Made by a program: the position numbers and the translations under genes. DNA of 64,000 nt from Muscardinus avellanarius (lineage: Eukaryota; Chordata; Mammalia; Rodentia; Gliridae). The stretch is taken from positions 26,826,826 through 26,890,825 of the forward strand of contig OY726561.1 of the NCBI GenBank assembly GCA_963383645.1. The letters run 5' to 3'. Under the pieces are notes generated by a model. The model saw nothing but the letters and a program-made list of their open reading frames with translations. It was not told where the DNA came from and searched no databases. This document shows positions 53,288 to 64,000 of the stretch, piece after piece (position 1 is the stretch's first letter; the number at the start of each line of letters is the position of its first letter).

Positions 53288-55761
53288 TCACTAGTTTGCA
53301 AGGTCATTCCAGTCTAGTGTTTCTAAGCAATATAGTGGTATAGTATTGCCATCATTTACAGCCCAAGGTTGACCACTCATTGGCATGAGGGAAATGACCT
53401 TATCTGGAGCTATGGATGATGAAAGTTCTATCAGTAGTCTGCCACTTACCCATGGTTTTATATAAATCTCTTTTCACTAGCTTGTTCCATGTGTCTTCCC
53501 GTTGTCCTGAGCTTCATGTCCTTCACTGAGGTTTGGGGAGAAAGACTGACACCTGCAACTTAGCACAGATGTCAGGTAAGAGCCATTGCAGTCCGCTGCT
53601 GCCAGGTAATGCTGGGCAGCAGGGTGACAGTGGTGAACCTGAAAAGAGGAGGAAGAGGTGCCGCAGACTTGCTCAGTCCAAACGGGGTGTGAGTCCACTC
53701 ATGATCAAACCGATCTCAGAAAAAATGGGTGAAGAATTAGGGTGCCTTACTGCAGCCACTTATCTGCAGCGATTCTTTCCCCTCTAGGAAATTTCTTTAA
53801 GTTCATATTTACAGTGCTTCTGGAAAGAATCTGACATGGATCAATGCTTCTTGTGCAATAGAACACTTTATTCTAGACACAAGATTTTTTATATTTCCCC
53901 ATTTCCCCGTGATTCCCTAGAAGAAAAGTGCAAACACCCAAAATACAATAGTGAGATACACATGCAAATCACCAACCCTGAACAAGACAAAAGTGAGGCC
54001 TGTGACATCACAGGTCTTTGTGATTGAAATCAGTCCCATGACTCTACAGGTGGGTCTTGTGCTCCAAGTCAGCCCCTCTGGCCTTGCAGCTGCAGAGGCT
54101 TTTAGTGGGCAAATTCCAGAAGAACAAAAGTCACACCCAAAATCACTTGAAGAATCCAGTTTTTAAGAGTTTTCTTTAACCCTTTCGGAACTTTTATTCC
54201 TAGGGCTTAGTCCAATGTCCTTTTCTACCTAGCAACCTCCTTTGAGCTGAATGGGGGACAAAGTCTGAGATTCCAGCTTTCATACATGTAGTTGGCGTAG
54301 GGAAATCCGTGTACATTTATGATGATTTAGAGGATTTTGATGAATGTCTGCTGGATTTTGTCTGCAATACCATCTGCTGTCTGAAATGGCTGCTAGGCAC
54401 CTGGCAGATGCTGAGGCCCGGCCACATGGCGTGCGCCCCATGAACCTGTGTCAGGTGCCAAGTCTGGCCCGAGGGATCCTGACTTAGAGTGGGTGGAAGG
54501 GAGCTGTGGTGGGAGCAGTGCAAGTCAGGGCACGGGGTGGGTGGGGCTGGGGCAAGCAGGGAGCCTCGACGGTCAGAACAGGAGTCAGCGGACATAGGCG
54601 GAGAGAGCAGAGCAGCACAGGGGGAAGTGCTGAAAATGGGGAGCATAGGTAGAGAAGACACCGGGGAGAAGTGCAAGGAATGACAGTTCTTAGTCTGGGG
54701 TGGGCAGGGTCGCTTCGGCTGGGGGTAGAAGAACTGGTGGCAGCGACTGGTGGCTACAAAGTACGCAGTTTCAGTCTGGCAGAGCACTCCGAGGCAGCTC
54801 GGAGAGTTGAAGAAAGGAAAAAAAATATTTAAGAACAAGAAAATAGTCATCTCGGCTTTGGCACCATGATGAAAGATCTCCAGGGAGAGATGATATGTCA
54901 ATATCATGTAGATTATGAGAGGAGGCGATTATACAGTGGTGTATGGAACCAGCTGTAATCCTGCCAGGAGCTTCCCGCCCCACTCCCTGGGATGGGGGCC
55001 AGTCATGGGAAAGGTCCAGTCCCAATTGACCAGCGACCACACCCAGTTCTGGGGCAAGGTACCTCTGCTGTTAAGGCTGATATTTTGGGGGATGGGACTA
55101 AGCGTGGGAATGCCGATTCTCACTACTCTCGCAGAGCAGACTCTGCCTCCAGGGTTTTGCCTCCTGCATTTGCTGCAAGATCATGTGGGGGAGGGGAGGG
55201 ACCCAAATTATCAACACTGTCTACTAATCTGCATAATTCCACCTTTCTCAGGTGGAGTTTGGTTGAGAATTTCCATAGTAAATGTAGCAGATGAGTCTTT
55301 CCTAGGTTAGTAATTTGCTAGGTACCAAGGAAGTGGGTAGGATCACCTTCTGTGTGCTGCCTTGAATCCTCTTAAACTGTCTTACTTATCCTTCAACAGC
55401 CTTGAAATTATGAAGGAAGAAACCAATTGTTAGGCTAATGTGAAAGTTTTAATTGACCAAGATAAACTTTAAGTGGAGAGGCAGGGTAACTCAAACCTAG
55501 ACCACACAGCCCTTTTATCCCCTCACAATGCTGTTAGTGCTGCTGCTTGTTCAATGAGGAAGATAGCCACCATTGAATCAGCACAAAGGCAGTGACATCA
55601 AATGCTATTTGATAGAGGAATAGAGTGTATCTAAATATAGGATTCTTTGAAGTCTGTAGAAGACAGTCTTTGACAACAAAAGTGGTGTCCTGATTAGACA
55701 ACTGCAGGTCCTAGGCCTTGGTGTTTCCCAGCCACTGCAGGAGCTGAGCCCCAGGGCAATT
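53288..55761. other. 2.5-kb repeat-poor stretch
   Basis: No SINE or ERV seen. Several open frames (e.g. minus 54907-54317, 196 codons; plus 54915-55310, 131 codons) are low-complexity or match no family I recognise. A minus AATAAA lies near 53863-53868. It could hold an untranslated exon or an old pseudogene; I cannot support either. Confidence 0.4.
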
Positions 55762-55990
55762 TTTTCTTTTCTTTTTCTTTTTTTTCAATTCTTGAGATGG
55801 AACCCAGGGGCATTCTATCTCCAAGCTACACTCCCCCAGCCCTATTTTTTATTCCTTATTTTCAAACAAGGTCTCACTGAGTTGTAAAGGGCCTCACTAG
55901 GTAGAGCTGAGGCTGTCTGTGAACTATGATCTTCCTGTCTCAGTCTCCCAAATAGTAGGATTACAAACATGAGCTATGACAACTGGCTCC
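55762..55990 (-). mobile_element. B1-ID SINE
   Basis: T-rich start, tail 'gagatggaacccaggggc', diverged head. Confidence 0.8.
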
Positions 55991-56164
55991 AGGGTGATTT
56001 ATATTAACACAAACATGTCTTAATATTTTATTCTCCCATGAGGGGTTTGTTATATTGAAACACTGTAGAAGGAATGTAGTTATTTACCATCTTCTATTAA
56101 TATAAGAGCTACCATCACATCTTAAAAGTTTCCAAGCCAGGTATGGTGTTACAAGTTTGTAATT

Positions 56165-56333
56165 TTGATGTTTAAGTGATGGCCCACACCTGTAATTTCA
56201 GTACTTGGGAGGCTGAGATAGGATCACAGGTTCGAGGACAGACTCAGCAAGTAGTGACTCAATCCAGCAAAACTTTAAAATAGGGCTAGTGGTACAGCTC
56301 AGAGGTAGGATGTTTCTAGGTTCAATCTCCAGT

Positions 56334-56384
<51 letters not shown>
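56165..56384 (+). mobile_element. Diverged SINE with (CA)n tail
   Basis: Head 'atggcccacacctgtaattt', tail 'ggttcaatctccagtaaaac', followed by a (CA)n run of about 48 bp (56337-56384). Confidence 0.78.
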
Positions 56385-56388
<4 letters not shown>

Positions 56389-56689
56389 CTTATTCTTCTC
56401 CAAGGAGATTTTCTCACAGGGTCCTCAAACCTGAGGTCCTCCTATCTCAGCCTCCCACATACTAGAATTACAACTGTGCAAATATGTCTGGCCTCCCAGA
56501 ATTTCTGGGCTGGAGCCTAAAATGGGATCTGAGATAAGAGGCAAGTGTCACTTTATATTGACTTGACCCAAATGTCCAAATGCCACCCTAATCCCTCTAC
56601 CCAGAAAAAAGGGCACATGAATCTTCACCTGCCCTTATACCCTGTGGTCCTCAGTTTCCCCTCTCCTGGAAGGGCCATCTCTCATCAGT

Positions 56690-56950
56690 GCCAGGGTGGC
56701 CTCCTACCCTACCCTGGCTTGTCTACTTATCTTTCAGCTTTAAGACTTTCTCTAGACTTCTGCAACTCTGCCTCTTCTTCCTGGTACCCCAGAGTGTGCA
56801 ACCCATTGTCAGCTGCCACTGCCACCAAGTGCTCTCTAGTCAGCCTCCCATTCCAAACATTGGGATTCTGGGTTCCCCACAGCCCAACTGCCCACTCTAG
56901 AGAACATTCCATCCTGCTCCCCCAGAGCCCCATTATCCTGCCTCCACTCT
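56690..56950 (+). repeat. CT-rich low-copy repeat
   Basis: Partner of the inverted copy at 1-260. Lies inside an open frame (56545-57153) that I do not take as coding because the same sequence is a repeat and its partner is not open in the matching frame. Confidence 0.78.
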
Positions 56951-58204
56951 CATTTGCCGGATCTTCCTCTGGCTCTCTCCCACCTCATGTTCTTTGTGTT
57001 TTATCCTTGATGGGTCACTGCCACCATCCTTTCTCAGCATATATGCACGTGAAAAACACTCATATAATCGGCATGCTTCACGGAGGCAAAAGCCCCGAGA
57101 AGGAAGCATCATCTCTGGCAAAAGTACTCCTTGCTCTTAGAATTCTATGCTAATAGCTCCAATGATGTAAAACGAGATCCCAAAAATTAGGACTGTGGAA
57201 GAAGTTGAGTCAGTGAAAGATAAATTTTCTAGTAAAATGTCTGAGCCCTCAGACTTTCTCTGCATTGTTCCAGCTATAATAAAGTGCAGTCAGAATTCAG
57301 GGGCTGTAAAATTCCTCTTGGCCTTTCCGCAGGCAGGTCCTTTGATCTACAGATTAGCTCCCAAAACCTCTCTGCCATCAGAAGAGTTTGCAAACAATTA
57401 TAGAAATCCAATCACCTGTGTTATGTTTTTGGCCCTGTCTACTAACTGTAATATAAGTATTGCCTCATAGGAGATGGTGGAGCAGACAGGACCGGACAAA
57501 TTCTCACCGCAGCCCTCTGGACCTTGCCAGGCAGAGGAGGGCATGGACTAAGCCCTAGGAACAAAAGACTCAGAAAAGATTAAAGGAGATCCTAAAAGAC
57601 TGAATTTCGCCAAAACGAACTTTGGGTGTGACCCCCGCCTTTGCGGACTCCTTTCTGGACTCCAGACTTTGCCCCCTAGGGCTCACCTGTGAGGCCAGAA
57701 ACCTGATTTCAATCACAAAAGCCAAGGGGGCTGACTTTAATTGCCAAGTCCCAGATGAATCTTAAACTGTGATGCCATGGATCTTCTTTTATCCTGTTTA
57801 TCTTGTTTACACTTAATGCCTCATTATTGATTATTGTCCTTTGGTATTTGCACTGGGAATAAGGTTATAAGTACTGGTTATGAAAATTAAAAATCTGTCA
57901 ATTTCACAAGAGGCAATTGTCCATGTCAGTCATTTCAGATTTTTCCTGGAGAGGAATCTCCACTTTTAGCGCCATAAACAGAAACTTAAAGGAATTTCAT
58001 AAAAAGAGAAAAATCGCTGTAGAGAAGTCTCTGCAGAACTACAACCTAAGCCTTTGCCCACCTTTCTGAGAATCTTGGTCCCGAGCGGACTCAGTGCCCA
58101 CATTTATTGTGTCCAGAACTGAGCTAGCCCGTAGAAGGTCACCCTCTCTTCTCCAGTAGCCAATCCTCTTGATCTCTCCAAGTAGCCAAATTCTTAACCC
58201 GAGA
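56951..58204. other. Unassigned sequence
   Basis: No SINE or ERV recognised. 57470-57560 ('gagatggtggagcagacagg') is GC-rich and might be the 5' end of a retroelement, but no continuation is seen. Confidence 0.4.
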
Positions 58205-58580
58205 TGCTGCAGTGTCAACCTCCAAAGTACTGGGATTACAAGTATGCACCACCATGCCAGTTAAAACAATTTGTGTGACACTGGAAAAAGAACGCAGTGG
58301 CATTCTACCTCTGAGTTCTACTCCCAGCCCAATTTATTCTTTATTTTGAAAGAGGATCTCACTAAGTTACAGAGAACCTCACAAGTTCCTGAGGCTGGTG
58401 GGGAACCTGTAATCCTCATTATCTCAGCCTCCCAAGTACTAGGATTACATGAATATGCCACCATGCCTGGCTAAAATAATTTTTTAAAATTTGTAGCTGA
58501 GACTGGCCTCAAACCTTCAATCTTGTCTTAGCCTCCCAAGTACTGGGTTTGCAAGTATGCACCACCATGGCCAGCTTTCA
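58205..58580 (-). mobile_element. SINE cluster
   Basis: Head fragment (58205-58262), full minus copy (58275-58475) and a further head fragment (58490-58578). Confidence 0.75.
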
Positions 58581-58619
58581 GCTGCCTTTTAAATATGCTT
58601 TAAAGTAGGACTAAAGATA

Positions 58620-59420
58620 TCTCAAGCCCAGTTGAAGTTACTATTTCAGTCTTTTTCCTTGTTATTATCAGTTGCATTTAATCCTTTTAGATAGAAGCAA
58701 AAGTTATATTATCTCCTAAAGTCTATTACATTAAAAAAGAAAATACAAGTTACCAAGGATATTCAGATAAACAGCTCCAAAATAACCCAGTTAGTGCACG
58801 CTTGAAATTCCAGTAATTGGGAGGCTGAGACAGGAGGATCCAGGTTTGAGGCCAGCCTCAGCTACTTAGTGTGGCCCTCCACAGCTTAGTAAGACTCTTT
58901 CAAAATAAAGAATAAAATCAGGCTGGGAGTGTAGCTCAGAGGTAATATGACCGTGGATTCAATCTTCAGTGCCGCAAAAAAAAAAAAAAAGTTAATCTGT
59001 TTTTGCTGTATAAGTATTCCACCACCTTTCATGTGGTTTCATAAACTTATGAACAAAACATTTTAGCTTGTTTTATGTAAGATGTCTATACAAAGTTCTT
59101 TGCCAACATTTGGAGCCAAGTTCTACAAACACAAACTCAAGTTTGTGCATTCCAAGAATATATGCAGACATGCATATCTACTTACTTGCTAATTCTCTAC
59201 CTGTCAGGAAGGCAAGATATAGTGGAAACAATATTAAGATAAAATTCTGCAGGTCTGAGCTTTGGTGCTGGCTCTAACTTACATGAGAGACCTCATTGTC
59301 TTTCTCCAACCTGTAAAACTAGGTTGAAATTGACAGTCAACAGGGTTCTATCTGGTGCTAATTTACAATGACTTCAATAATGCCATTTCTATTGCTCTTA
59401 CTCGGAGTGGTTGAAATTAT
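58620..59420 (+). repeat. Duplicated non-coding segment (partner at 16.2-17.0 kb)
   Basis: Same order and orientation of blocks as 16190-17045; this copy is interrupted by a SINE at about 58790-58992. Divergence is substantial, so the duplication is old. Confidence 0.85.
58790..58992 (+). mobile_element. B1-ID SINE
   Basis: Head 'agtgcacgcttgaaattcc', tail 'cttcagtgccgc' and an A-run. Confidence 0.82.
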
Positions 59421-60110
59421 CTTTATTATACACACAGATGTGCTTATATATTTTTCAGAACTCTTGAGTCTGTCATAGAAACTGACTGGTGTTCCATCAG
59501 TAGTCTCCACTGGCACCTTGTTACTGTACTGACAGGAGCAATGGTGGGTTTGATAATTTGGAATAAACACACTGGGAGTCTGGCTGCAGTGACTCCTGTC
59601 TGATGGCATAACTATCTGCATTACCAACGTGTGAATAATGACATCACGGAGCATGTTCAGAGATGAGTGGTAATGCCTGGCTCCCCTGAGGGCAGACAGA
59701 GTTGTGGTAAGTCCCAACAGAAATAAGATACAGCTGAAAGAAAGTATTCCTGACCAGACCCTAGTACATATCTAGCTTAGCAATGAGAGGCTTCCCAAAG
59801 TTCACTTCCTGCATCACCACACCTGGCTTTATAAGGGAAATTTTAAGTAGACTGGCTATGAACAGGTATATACCTGTCTTCATGGGACCATTAGCTGCTG
59901 ATTCTAGTCCAAGTTGTTTTGTGATACTTTCTATACTCAAATATGAAAAAATTTAGAACCCAAATTTTCTAAGGATATGCTTTTGTTATAATGCTTTACC
60001 ATGTAGTGGTAAAGCATTTGCAAGTTAACTATAAATAAAAACTGCTAAAGATTCCAGTATTAATGCGTTATGTTCTGTACAAAGTCACAGCAAAGGAAAT
60101 GATTATTTAA
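59421..60110. other. Unassigned sequence with a 119-codon minus frame
   Basis: The minus frame 59717-59358 has five cysteines and a mixed composition, not low complexity, but I recognise no domain. Its 3' half runs into the duplicated segment ending about 59420, whose partner near 17.0 kb is non-coding. Confidence 0.35.
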
Positions 60111-60123
60111 AAATGCTAAGATA

Positions 60124-60295
60124 GCTAACATGGTGACACACACTTATACTCCCAGTACTCAGGAGGCTGAGAGAGAAGATCATATTTGTAGCCAGTCACT
60201 GCAACTAATTGAGACCCTGTTTGAAGATAATAAAATAGAGTTGGGGGTATAGCTTCAAGAAAGAAGGCCCCAGTGTCTAATCCCCAGTACCACAA
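60124..60295 (+). mobile_element. B1-ID SINE with target duplication
   Basis: Flanked by aaatgctaagata at 60111-60123 and 60296-60308. The head is shortened. Confidence 0.85.
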
Positions 60296-60499
60296 AAATG
60301 CTAAGATATTTAAGTATAGAAATATGATCTTTATTAAACTTCTTAGCAATATGGATTGTAAGCACATGTACTCTCACACAAAAGTCTTTAGGCCAATGTC
60401 AGGGACAACATAATGAGAAATGCCACCGAGAAGACCCACTGTAGATCAGTTATCAATACTTCAATTTCTTTCAGTCTGTGTGGAGTGGTGGGTACCAGA

Positions 60500-61495
60500 C
60501 ACTGAACACCAAAGTTGTTTCACCTCTGAGCTACACACTTAGCAATATATATTTGCCATACTCTGGATAGAACCCAGGGGCATTCTATCTTTGAGCTACA
60601 CCTCCAGCCCTATATTTTAATTTTGAAACAGGGTCTCACTGGTTGCAAAGGGTTTCACTAAGTAACTGAGACAGACCTTGAACCGTGATTCTTTCTCAGC
60701 CTCCCAAATGCTGGGATTACAAGCTTGCACCCAAAGCCCAGCCTTTTCTTTTTTTTTTTTTTTTTCCTTATTTTATTTATTTATTTATTTATTGGTGGTA
60801 CTGTGGTGGAACCCAGAGGCTTTCTACCTCTGGGCTATACTCCCAGCCTATTTTATATTTTATTTTGAAACAGGGTCTCACTAAGTTGCTGAAAGCCTCA
60901 ATAAGTAGCTGAGGCTGGCTTTGCGGGGATTATAAGCGTGCGCTTTTTTTTTTGGTATTTTTGAAACAAGAGCTCATTAAGTTGACAATACTGGTCTTGA
61001 ACTTGTGATCTTCCTGTCTCAGCTGGCTCTGAACCTGCTTTAGCCTCCAAAATACTGAGATTACAGGTATTTATCAATACCCCAAACATCTACTTCTTTT
61101 TGGTGGTACTGGGAATTGAACCCAAGGGCATTCTACTTCTGAACTATGCTCCAGCCACATTTTTTAAATTTGAAACAGTATTCCTAAGTTTCAAAGGGCC
61201 TTACTAAATTGCTGAGGCTGTCCTTGAACCTGTGATCCTCCTATCTCAACTGCCAAGTACTGGAATTATAGGCATGTGCCACCACACCTTATTTTATTGT
61301 TGTGTTACTGGGAATTGAAGCCAATCGCATTTTACTTTTCAGCTACATCCCCAGCCAGACATTTTTTTGAAACAAGGTGTCATTGATTTGAGAGTCTTAC
61401 TATGTTGTTGAGGCTGCCCTCAAACCTGCAATTTTTCGTTATCATCCTCCCAAGTACTGGTATTACAGGCATATGCCACCATGCTCAGCCTAATT
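60500..61495 (-). mobile_element. Dense minus-strand SINE cluster
   Basis: Copies at about 60560-60745, 60790-60945, 60950-61090, 61100-61290 and 61305-61495, in various states of decay, with a (TTTA)n-like tract at 60765-60795. Confidence 0.78.
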
Positions 61496-61679
61496 CAACT
61501 TAAGACACAATAAAGCAGCACATCTATGAACTATGGCAGAATAATTTTTAGTCTCATACAGTTTATTAGCATCTATAAGCAGGAAAGCAGTAATCTTTAA
61601 TTTTTGTAGGAAAGAGTGTTGTATAGAGGCAGTGCTAGAGAAGATCCTTTGAGAGTAAATAGATGCCATTTTCTTCAGG

Positions 61680-61890
61680 AGTTCCTTTACTGGAGTTGGA
61701 ACCCAGAGTCTTTTCTACCCTTGACTATACTCCCAGACCAATTTTATACTTTATTTGGAAACAGGTTATCACTAAATTGCTGAGAGCCTTATTAAGTAGC
61801 TGAGGCTGGTTTTGAACCTGTGTAATCCTCCTGTCTCAACCTCCCAAGTTCTGAGATTACAAGTGTGTACCACCTCACCCAGCTTAGAAG
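61680..61890 (-). mobile_element. Diverged B1-ID SINE
   Basis: ID tail 'tggagttggaacccagag' to head 'cctcacccagct'. Confidence 0.78.
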
Positions 61891-64000
61891 TTCCTTTATT
61901 TGTATATTTGGCCAAGGTCTGTTATCTCAGACTTTCAAAAGCCACACTCAAGGATAATCCTGGGGGTTCCTTCCTGCAAGCTGACCCACCTGTGCCAAGC
62001 AATGTATCCTGCTTGGTAAAACCCAGTTTGACTTGAGTTTTGAAGAAACACAGTGCCATGAAATAGAGTAACAAGAATGCCAGAGACTGACCTAGAATTT
62101 ATTTTAACATAGTTCTAGAAGAGCTAAGACACTGTTCCAGAAATTTGAGTTTCACTAGATATTTACCTTCTGGTAACTTGGGAGGTATTATGGATACCCT
62201 TTGCCACAATGGTTTCTTTGTAACTTGGGTGCTCACAAACATACTCTAAACCCAAGACCAGAGTATACCATGCCATGTGGCTTCAACATAAGTCTCGGAT
62301 GTATTTGTTTTTGAGGTATGTTTCTGGTATAACAGAGTCAAAAATCTATTTGAGAACTGGACTGTTGAGATTTCCTGTCCACAGTTGACATCTGAACCTC
62401 TACAGAGCCATGTTTCCTGTGAAAACTCCTCAGATATCTGTTTTGTTTGCCTGACTCCCTGACAAAACTTGTGTCAGAATAATGTATGTGCTCATGTTCA
62501 CAAGAGCATCATTTCTCACATCTTGCAGAACAGTGGGGGAATATGGGCATCTCATTCAGAAAGGGAGATCTTTACAACCAACTTATTGTGAGCCATAGTT
62601 CTGAGGCCACAGGCCGATTTCAGTTCTTCATTTCTACATAAAAATCTATATGAGCAAGAATTCACAAATCAAGCTTGATATCCTTAAAAGTCAAACTACA
62701 TGACCAAGAGAAGTCCTGTGTTCTCTATAGGAAACACACTGGACATAGACAGTTTGATCAAGTAGATACTATGCACATCGATAAGGAGAGTCAGGATGTT
62801 TCATAAAAAGATGGTTTGAAAAAGGCTTAGAGGCTCTTTTGGAGTGAGATAGTCCAACCAGCAGACTGGCAAAGATGCAGAAAGTCAAACAGTACAATTT
62901 CCAACATAATCAAAGGCCTGCTCTTTGACATCTTTGTTTACTTGGGCTGTTTTGAACTCAGTGGATTCACCTTTAAAATCCACAGGGTAAAGAGACTGGA
63001 AACCTTTGAATGAGATGTGTTTTTTCTAACTTAGCTTCTATTTTCCTCCACTCTCTCCCACAGCACGTGAGCTCAGTGCCACTCAACTGACAAGCATCTC
63101 TTACATTCAGTCTGATGCACATCAAGCTGGGCTTTGATAGAATATGTTTTCAACAGTAATTTGTATTCATATGTGTGGGCCTACTCATGGTCCCAGGAGA
63201 CACACTTTAGCCATTAGATGCATTATCAGGCTGTCGGCCATTCCCTTTAGTTATTTCCTGTGGACGGATGATTAATAGTGACCTGAACTTCTGTTTGCTT
63301 ATCAAGGATGTTTTTGGTCACTGGGGTGCATATATAGTGTTAGCTCACAAGAACCTGACACTTCCAAAGATGGGCTTTGAAGACAGTAGAGGAGGGGTAT
63401 GGATGCCCAACACAATGTGAATACCAAGCCACACAGGAGCAAACTCTAAGAATTTCTTGGCTCTATACCAAATTGCCCCGTGAAGTCTGAGAGTGTTTTC
63501 AATGTTTATAACCTGCTATGGTCCAGCACTCCTAGAAACATTGATCATGGTAGACTTGGCAGCTAGCAGGCACTGATTGGATGGATTCCTAGAAACAGAT
63601 TCAGCAAAAGGTCTGGTTTTAACCCTCAGAGTAAGACCATCAATGATAAGTTACCGGATGGACACATGGTCCTTCTTTGGCATGATCACTACTTCACTTG
63701 CTCTTAGAAAAACAAAACATTAACCATGAAGAAAGCTTCCACCATGGGAAGCTGCTCATCTTTAGTAGGTGAGCATCTCAGTATTCCCATGGTTGGCACA
63801 TCCTGGTCTGTGCTTCTAGACAGGAGGGCATGAGAAGCCCCTTCACATTCCTGGGATTCTTGCTTGGTAACCAATGCACCCTACCTAGGAAGAAGTAATG
63901 GAAAATAGGTTCTTCATTGCACTTCATCCTTTCTTGGGTGAGACCTGAGTCACTGGATCTAAACAATCAAACATTTATGTCAACTTTCCAAACCATGTAT
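61891..64000. other. 2.1-kb block without recognisable repeats
   Basis: No SINE, LTR or L1 seen from about 61,900 to the window end. The frames present are short. Sequence character (moderate GC, no microsatellites) is like untranslated or unique intergenic DNA; a gene or pseudogene could begin beyond the window. Confidence 0.5.

Noticed and set aside
54317..54907. 196-codon minus open frame
   Set aside because: Rich in Pro/Ser/Cys/His from GC-rich DNA, no domain recognised, no supporting splice or start context; overlapping frames on the other strand are equally open.
56545..57153. 202-codon plus open frame
   Set aside because: Overlaps the CT-rich repeat whose inverted copy at 1-260 does not preserve the frame; composition is repeat-like.
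59358..59717. 119-codon minus frame with several cysteines
   Set aside because: No family recognised, and its end lies in a duplicated segment whose partner is non-coding. Kept only as a note.

Overview
The window is nuclear DNA from a mammal, most likely a rodent outside the mouse/rat group. The main reason is the dominant SINE, a composite with a 7SL/B1-like head and a tRNA-Ala/ID-like tail carrying recognisable A-box and B-box motifs. Such B1–ID dimers are known from squirrel-, dormouse- and beaver-related rodents; the species cannot be fixed from sequence alone. I found no intact host protein-coding gene, rRNA or functional tRNA. The window is an intergenic retroelement graveyard with several local duplications.

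The centrepiece is a nearly complete, young class II (betaretrovirus/IAP-like) provirus on the + strand at 28,418-35,503 (7,086 bp). It has two 306-bp LTRs differing at 3 positions, a 6-bp target duplication (tatagt), a tRNA-Ile-type primer-binding site carrying a 5-nt insertion, two close splice donors, and an unusual leader of about eight ~36-bp tandem repeats. These are followed by gag, pro (dUTPase, protease, G-patch), pol (RT, RNase H, integrase), a collapsed env and a polypurine tract. Both -1 ribosomal frameshift signals (gag-pro and pro-pol) are visible with slippery heptamer, spacer and stem. Gag carries two compensating frameshifts, RT one, and env has lost most of its ectodomain coding region, so this copy is not coding-competent.

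Older class I (gammaretrovirus-like) relics flank it. One family occurs twice in opposite orientation: a minus copy at about 3,032-7,884 (gag, remnant protease, RNase H, integrase, env, LTR end) and a plus copy at about 37,299-42,830 (LTR, tRNA-Arg-type PBS, gag, protease, RT, RNase H). A further minus pol piece (RT plus integrase) lies at 8,600-10,055. A separate class I relic (gag between two LTRs, minus) is at 12,251-14,001, and its LTR family recurs at 22.3, 24.1, 25.8 and 36.3 kb. Other LTRs are at about 1.2, 10.1, 10.7, 14.8 and 19.2 kb, and an ancient MLT1-like fragment is at 51.1 kb. L1 3' ends lie at 19.7, 45.1 and 48.1 kb.

The non-transposon sequence is itself duplicated. One segment pair is at 16.2-17.0 and 58.6-59.4 kb. 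A second unit recurs at 23.4-24.9, 27.7-28.4 (continuing at 35.7-35.9), 43.6-44.7 and 46.7-47.0 kb. A CT-rich low-copy repeat occurs in inverted orientation at 1-260 and 56.7-56.95 kb. The last 2 kb (62.0-64.0 kb) is free of recognisable repeats.
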